From: Nitrospirota bacterium
Lineage (GTDB): Bacteria; Nitrospirota; Thermodesulfovibrionia; Thermodesulfovibrionales; JdFR-85
DNA: 50,460 nucleotides
Direction of reading: 5' to 3'
NCBI GenBank assembly: GCA_011321725.1
Contig: DROX01000255.1
Location: 1-50,460 of the forward strand
This document shows positions 47,144-50,460 of the stretch, one piece after another (positions within the stretch are counted from its first letter, which is position 1; each line of letters starts with the position of its first letter). The notes under the pieces are model-generated. The model searched no databases. It saw only the letters and a list, made by a program, of their open reading frames with translations, and was not told the origin of the DNA. Both the position numbers and the translations under genes were made by a program.

Positions 47144-50100
47144 TTACCAGACGGGCTTACCAGCAGACCTGCCCTTATGGTCACCGCACTGGCTGTTTTC
47201 AGACCAGCAATTATCTTTGTTTGGATTGCCTGACCACTTGAGAATACCATACAGATATATAGTTCCACCGCCGTTACCATCTGGTTTATATCTGGCAGGG
47301 GCATTTGCACCTGTAATCAGTCGGGAGGTCTTTGCACCATGTGGTACACGTACATGGCAGCCCACACAACCTGTACCACTGTTTGGCACATTTGTATGCG
47401 CCTTTTCTCTCCCGGTCCAGCTTCCTCTGGCATCATGACCTGCGGTAGTAACATCATGGCAGTTTGCACAGAACACCCCATCATCATTACCTGTGGTTAT
47501 ATTATTCCATCTCCTGTAAGTACCTGAGCTTGTACCATTGTTTGCAGCAGAGGTATAAGGCCATGCCTTGTTTGTACCCGCAAGCATCCACTTCACAGCT
47601 GAACCATGGGGACCTTTAGCACCAGAAAGGCTGGTGGCATGGCAGTCTGTACAGGTCATGATATCATTGCCTCCACCTGACCACCCACCTGCCATCTGTG
47701 AACTCAAGAGCCCCTTTGGAGAATCGGAATTTGGATAGTTGTTCAGGTTGGTTACAACTGGATGGCCTGACTCGTTGTTCGGACTGAATTCAACAGCAAG
47801 GTTTGTAAATGAACTCGCACCAGAGCCAGACCCTGAGCCAGGATCAAAGGGTGTCAGGGTCGTCCCTGTAGCTGCATGACATTTGAAGCATACCTTGTAC
47901 TCAGCGTCTGCCGTGCCAGAGGTAAGGGCTGATGCACCGCTCCAGACACCCGGGTTCCAGGTTGGTGTTACTCCGCTGACACCTTTAAGCACACCTGCCA
48001 GTGTGGTGCTTCCCTGTGTATGGTTTCCAACTTCAGCCTGATGCTGGTTATGACAGTCAAGACATGTAATTGAGCTGTGTCTGCCACCGGTGAGATCAAA
48101 CTGGTCTTTGATAGCCTTTGCACCGAACTGAGGTGTGTTTCCGTGGCAGTTATAACAGATATTTCCTGCTGTGGTAACAGAATCTGTAATGTTATAGACA
48201 AACCTCATGAGCTTTGTTTCATCCGAGCCATGTGCGTTTATCACAGGATCAAGGGTTGTACCTGCTGCACCGGAGTTGCCATGACAGGCCATGCATTTAT
48301 CAGAGAGGGAGGTGCTGCTATGGGCAACTGTACCAATTGTCCAGCCGATATCAGGTGGTGCTGTATTGTCGCCTGAGTCTGCAAAGGGCTTTGTTGCATT
48401 GGCACCGAGCCTTGAGGCACCATTGCTGTCATGGCAGCTTACACAGAAGCCCTCAAGGGAACCGCCGGTACCGTCATACACAATGGCAGCACCTGTATCT
48501 TCATTAAAGACTCTAACATTTGGATCACCCTCCTGGGTGTGATTGCTTCTGTCGTGACATACTGTACAGGAAGCATCAACCGGTGTACCTGTTATATGAT
48601 GTGAGGTCTTTGTAAAGTCATTACCTGCCTTGAAGATCCCACGTCTTACCGTGGCAGTAAGCCCCATATCATTTGTATGACATGAGGAACACGTGGTTGT
48701 CCCGATACCCCAGGTGGGTGTGGTAGATCCACCATGGCAACTCACATTGGAGCAGGTACCAAGCCCTGAGCCTGTAAGATCGTTTACCTGGGGAAAACTC
48801 GTCCCTTTACTGTAAGAAGCACCAGAATCACCATTTATCGGACTTGCCATATCAATATTTCCGTCCCTGTGGTCAAAGGTCGTTGGTTTTATATGACACT
48901 TTGAACAGTCAAAGGGATGCTTGCTGTGTGAACCAACCACTGCTCCCACAGGTGTGTTTCTCTGGCCTGTGGCATCTGTGGGTGGATAATCGTGACAGTC
49001 TGAGCAGGAGGTTACTGTGTACTTCGGACCTGTGTTGTCTATTGTTATATTGGTGGAAGAACCGGTTGTAACCGCGCCGCAGTCAGGGTCTGTATAATCC
49101 ACTGATATGGTTATGGGATTCTCTGCTGGATTTCCGCACGCACTGGTATCCCAGGAGTATTCAAAGGCACCTGTGCCGGAATTCCATGTCATGTTCTGGT
49201 TGGTAACATCACAGGCACTGCTTCCGGAGATCGTCACTGTGGCAGAGCCGCTTCCAGGGGTGCTCTCACCCGAGATGGTAGCCTGAACGGTTACCGTCCC
49301 GTTCACAGTAGAACCTGAGGCAGGGGTAACAGTAACCCCTGCTGTCGGATCAGGGTCGGTGCAGGAAGGCGTGGTCACAGTGGCCACATTAGAATCTCCG
49401 CTTTCACAGGCGCCGGCGTTACTGTAGCCACGGACTGTATAGTTGTAAGTTGTACTTGGGGAAACTGCAGTATCAGTATAAGAGCCTGTGGTTATGTTTG
49501 TTGCTATCTGAACACCGTCACGATATATATTGTAATAATCATTACTGGTCCCGTCATAAGTCCATGCAAGGTCAACCTGCGTTGACTGGACATTGGTCGC
49601 CTGAAGGTCGTTTGGTGCAGTGGCAGAGCAGGCAGGGGTTTCATCAACAGTAATCCACCCTGTGCTCTGACCTGAGTAAGTATTTCTTCCGTTTGTAGGG
49701 CCAAAGTAAACACGAATCCGTGTACTTGCACCAGTATAGGAAAACCGATAACCTATTTTCCCACCAGCTGGCACAACACCCCCAAGAGCTGACAGATCAG
49801 GTTCTATTTCATCGTCAAAATTCGCAGGAATGTTCATATCATATGTTCCAAGACTCGTCTCGGTACCATCAGGCATAACATAGTATAATTCAAAGGTTAC
49901 AGTTGCTGACTTTCCACTTCTTTCACGAATAGTAAAGCGATTACCAGTTGCCTGGCCGGCAACCTGCGTATTCTGTGTATATGCAGTATTATAATATGTA
50001 TTAAAGAAAATCCCCGGACTCGTTAATTCAACTCTGTCATCACAACTGCCATCAGCATCCTTTACCAAGTTAGTATTTGAGCCTGGCGTCCTGTCACCAC

Positions 50101-50242
50101 ATACACCGTAGTTGTATGATATACCTGTTGCAACATTAGCAGTTCCTCCTGAAACATCAATAGCATATTTGGCAAGTACAGCTTCTGCACTGCTCCCTAA
50201 TCCCAAAATCATCACCAAGGCAAGGAGGGCCATGAGGGCCAT
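47144..50242 (-). CDS. Large secreted multiheme c-type cytochrome with fibronectin type III / Ig-like N-terminal domains and CxxxxCH/CxxCH module
   Basis: I count 12 CXXCH motifs (CSDCH, CSKCH, CSSCH, CTVCH, CVSCH, CMACH, CYNCH, CLDCH, CFKCH, CTDCH, CANCH, CVGCH) plus CSNVSCH (CX4CH). FnIII: APNDLQATNVQSTQVDLAWTYDGTSNDYYNIYRDG. Signal peptide MALMALLALVMILGLGSSAEA. ORF open to 50440 but the upstream part is repeat-derived. Confidence 0.93.
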   Translation of the reverse strand: MALMALLALVMILGLGSSAEAVLAKYAIDVSGGTANVATGISYNYGVCGDRTPGSNTNLVKDADGSCDDRVELTSPGIFFNTYYNTAYTQNTQVAGQATGNRFTIRERSGKSATVTFELYYVMPDGTETSLGTYDMNIPANFDDEIEPDLSALGGVVPAGGKIGYRFSYTGASTRIRVYFGPTNGRNTYSGQSTGWITVDETPACSATAPNDLQATNVQSTQVDLAWTYDGTSNDYYNIYRDGVQIATNITTGSYTDTAVSPSTTYNYTVRGYSNAGACESGDSNVATVTTPSCTDPDPTAGVTVTPASGSTVNGTVTVQATISGESTPGSGSATVTISGSSACDVTNQNMTWNSGTGAFEYSWDTSACGNPAENPITISVDYTDPDCGAVTTGSSTNITIDNTGPKYTVTSCSDCHDYPPTDATGQRNTPVGAVVGSHSKHPFDCSKCHIKPTTFDHRDGNIDMASPINGDSGASYSKGTSFPQVNDLTGSGLGTCSNVSCHGGSTTPTWGIGTTTCSSCHTNDMGLTATVRRGIFKAGNDFTKTSHHITGTPVDASCTVCHDRSNHTQEGDPNVRVFNEDTGAAIVYDGTGGSLEGFCVSCHDSNGASRLGANATKPFADSGDNTAPPDIGWTIGTVAHSSTSLSDKCMACHGNSGAAGTTLDPVINAHGSDETKLMRFVYNITDSVTTAGNICYNCHGNTPQFGAKAIKDQFDLTGGRHSSITCLDCHNQHQAEVGNHTQGSTTLAGVLKGVSGVTPTWNPGVWSGASALTSGTADAEYKVCFKCHAATGTTLTPFDPGSGSGSGASSFTNLAVEFSPNNESGHPVVTNLNNYPNSDSPKGLLSSQMAGGWSGGGNDIMTCTDCHATSLSGAKGPHGSAVKWMLAGTNKAWPYTSAANNGTSSGTYRRWNNITTGNDDGVFCANCHDVTTAGHDARGSWTGREKAHTNVPNSGTGCVGCHVRVPHGAKTSRLITGANAPARYKPDGNGGGTIYLYGILKWSGNPNKDNCWSENSQCGDHKGRSAGKPVW

Positions 50243-50247
50243 CCTCA

Positions 50248-50288
50248 AAGATTTGAGATTTGATATCTGAGATTTGAGATTTGAAAAA
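50248..50288. repeat. Degenerate (agatttg)n repeat
   Basis: agatttgagatttgatatctgagatttgagatttgaaa. Confidence 0.75.
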
Positions 50289-50335
50289 TGATCTCCCCTA
50301 CCTGAGACTCCTCCCATGACCGTCCTCACCTCACT

Positions 50336-50446
50336 TTCTTTTGCGTTATTTGCGTTAATCTGGTTTATTTGGTTTGTTTGGTTGATTTCGTTTATTTCTT
50401 TGATCTCATTCATTTGTTTCACTTGGTTGATTTGGTTCATATGGTT
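50336..50446. repeat. Degenerate 9-nt-type tandem repeat (tttggttga-like)
   Basis: tggtttatttggtttgtttggttgatttcgtttatttctttgatctcattcatttgtttcacttggttgatttggttcat; translates to MNQINQVKQMNEIKEINEINQTNQINQIN. Confidence 0.8.
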
Positions 50447-50460
50447 GGAGGATCCAGGGA

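Noticed and set aside
50336-50446. CRISPR or asparagine/glutamine-rich protein domain
   Set aside because: Simple degenerate tandem repeat lying upstream of a convincing signal peptide; no spacer structure.

Overview
The window is about 50 kb of dense, ordinary-looking bacterial chromosome. The gene content (System II cytochrome c maturation, hyp genes, NtrC-type regulators, multiheme cytochrome) suggests an anaerobic or microaerophilic Nitrospirota- or deltaproteobacteria-like organism; this is inference, because no 16S or marker gene search was possible. I found no rRNA, no recognisable tRNA, no CRISPR array and no intact transposase. Left to right: hypF (truncated at the window edge)-hypD; trmB; an HDOD-GGDEF protein; a peptide-type ABC substrate-binding protein; a TPR lipoprotein-ispE; an HDOD-CheW-MCP cluster; slyD; a phosphoesterase; a UspA tandem protein. 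Next comes a mirror-symmetric locus at 15.0-24.8 kb: TauE/SafE exporter operon <- sigma-54 promoter <- NtrC-type RR <- HK | HK with CXXCH (DUF3365-like) sensor -> NtrC-type RR -> sigma-54 promoter -> YeiH/UPF0324 'sulfate exporter' -> small 4-Cys-motif protein. Then degP/htrA-tatA-GNAT-gpm; a P3A-type H+-ATPase; alpha-glucan phosphorylase; two tandem PIN toxin-antitoxin modules and gene debris; PAP2, ICMT-like, OmpR/HAMP two-component genes and a DedA-PAP2 fusion; nfo; leuB. Last is a minus-strand cluster with a 12-13 heme cytochrome, ResB, CcsA, a lipoprotein, a CopD-like membrane protein and a B12-binding radical SAM enzyme. The best candidate for an undescribed system is the mirrored sigma-54/two-component/sulfur-oxyanion-exporter locus. 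It includes two adjacent genes sharing an unusual 'EDEMxAAAxAQHGD' motif. All family calls come from reading the protein sequences; no database search was run.
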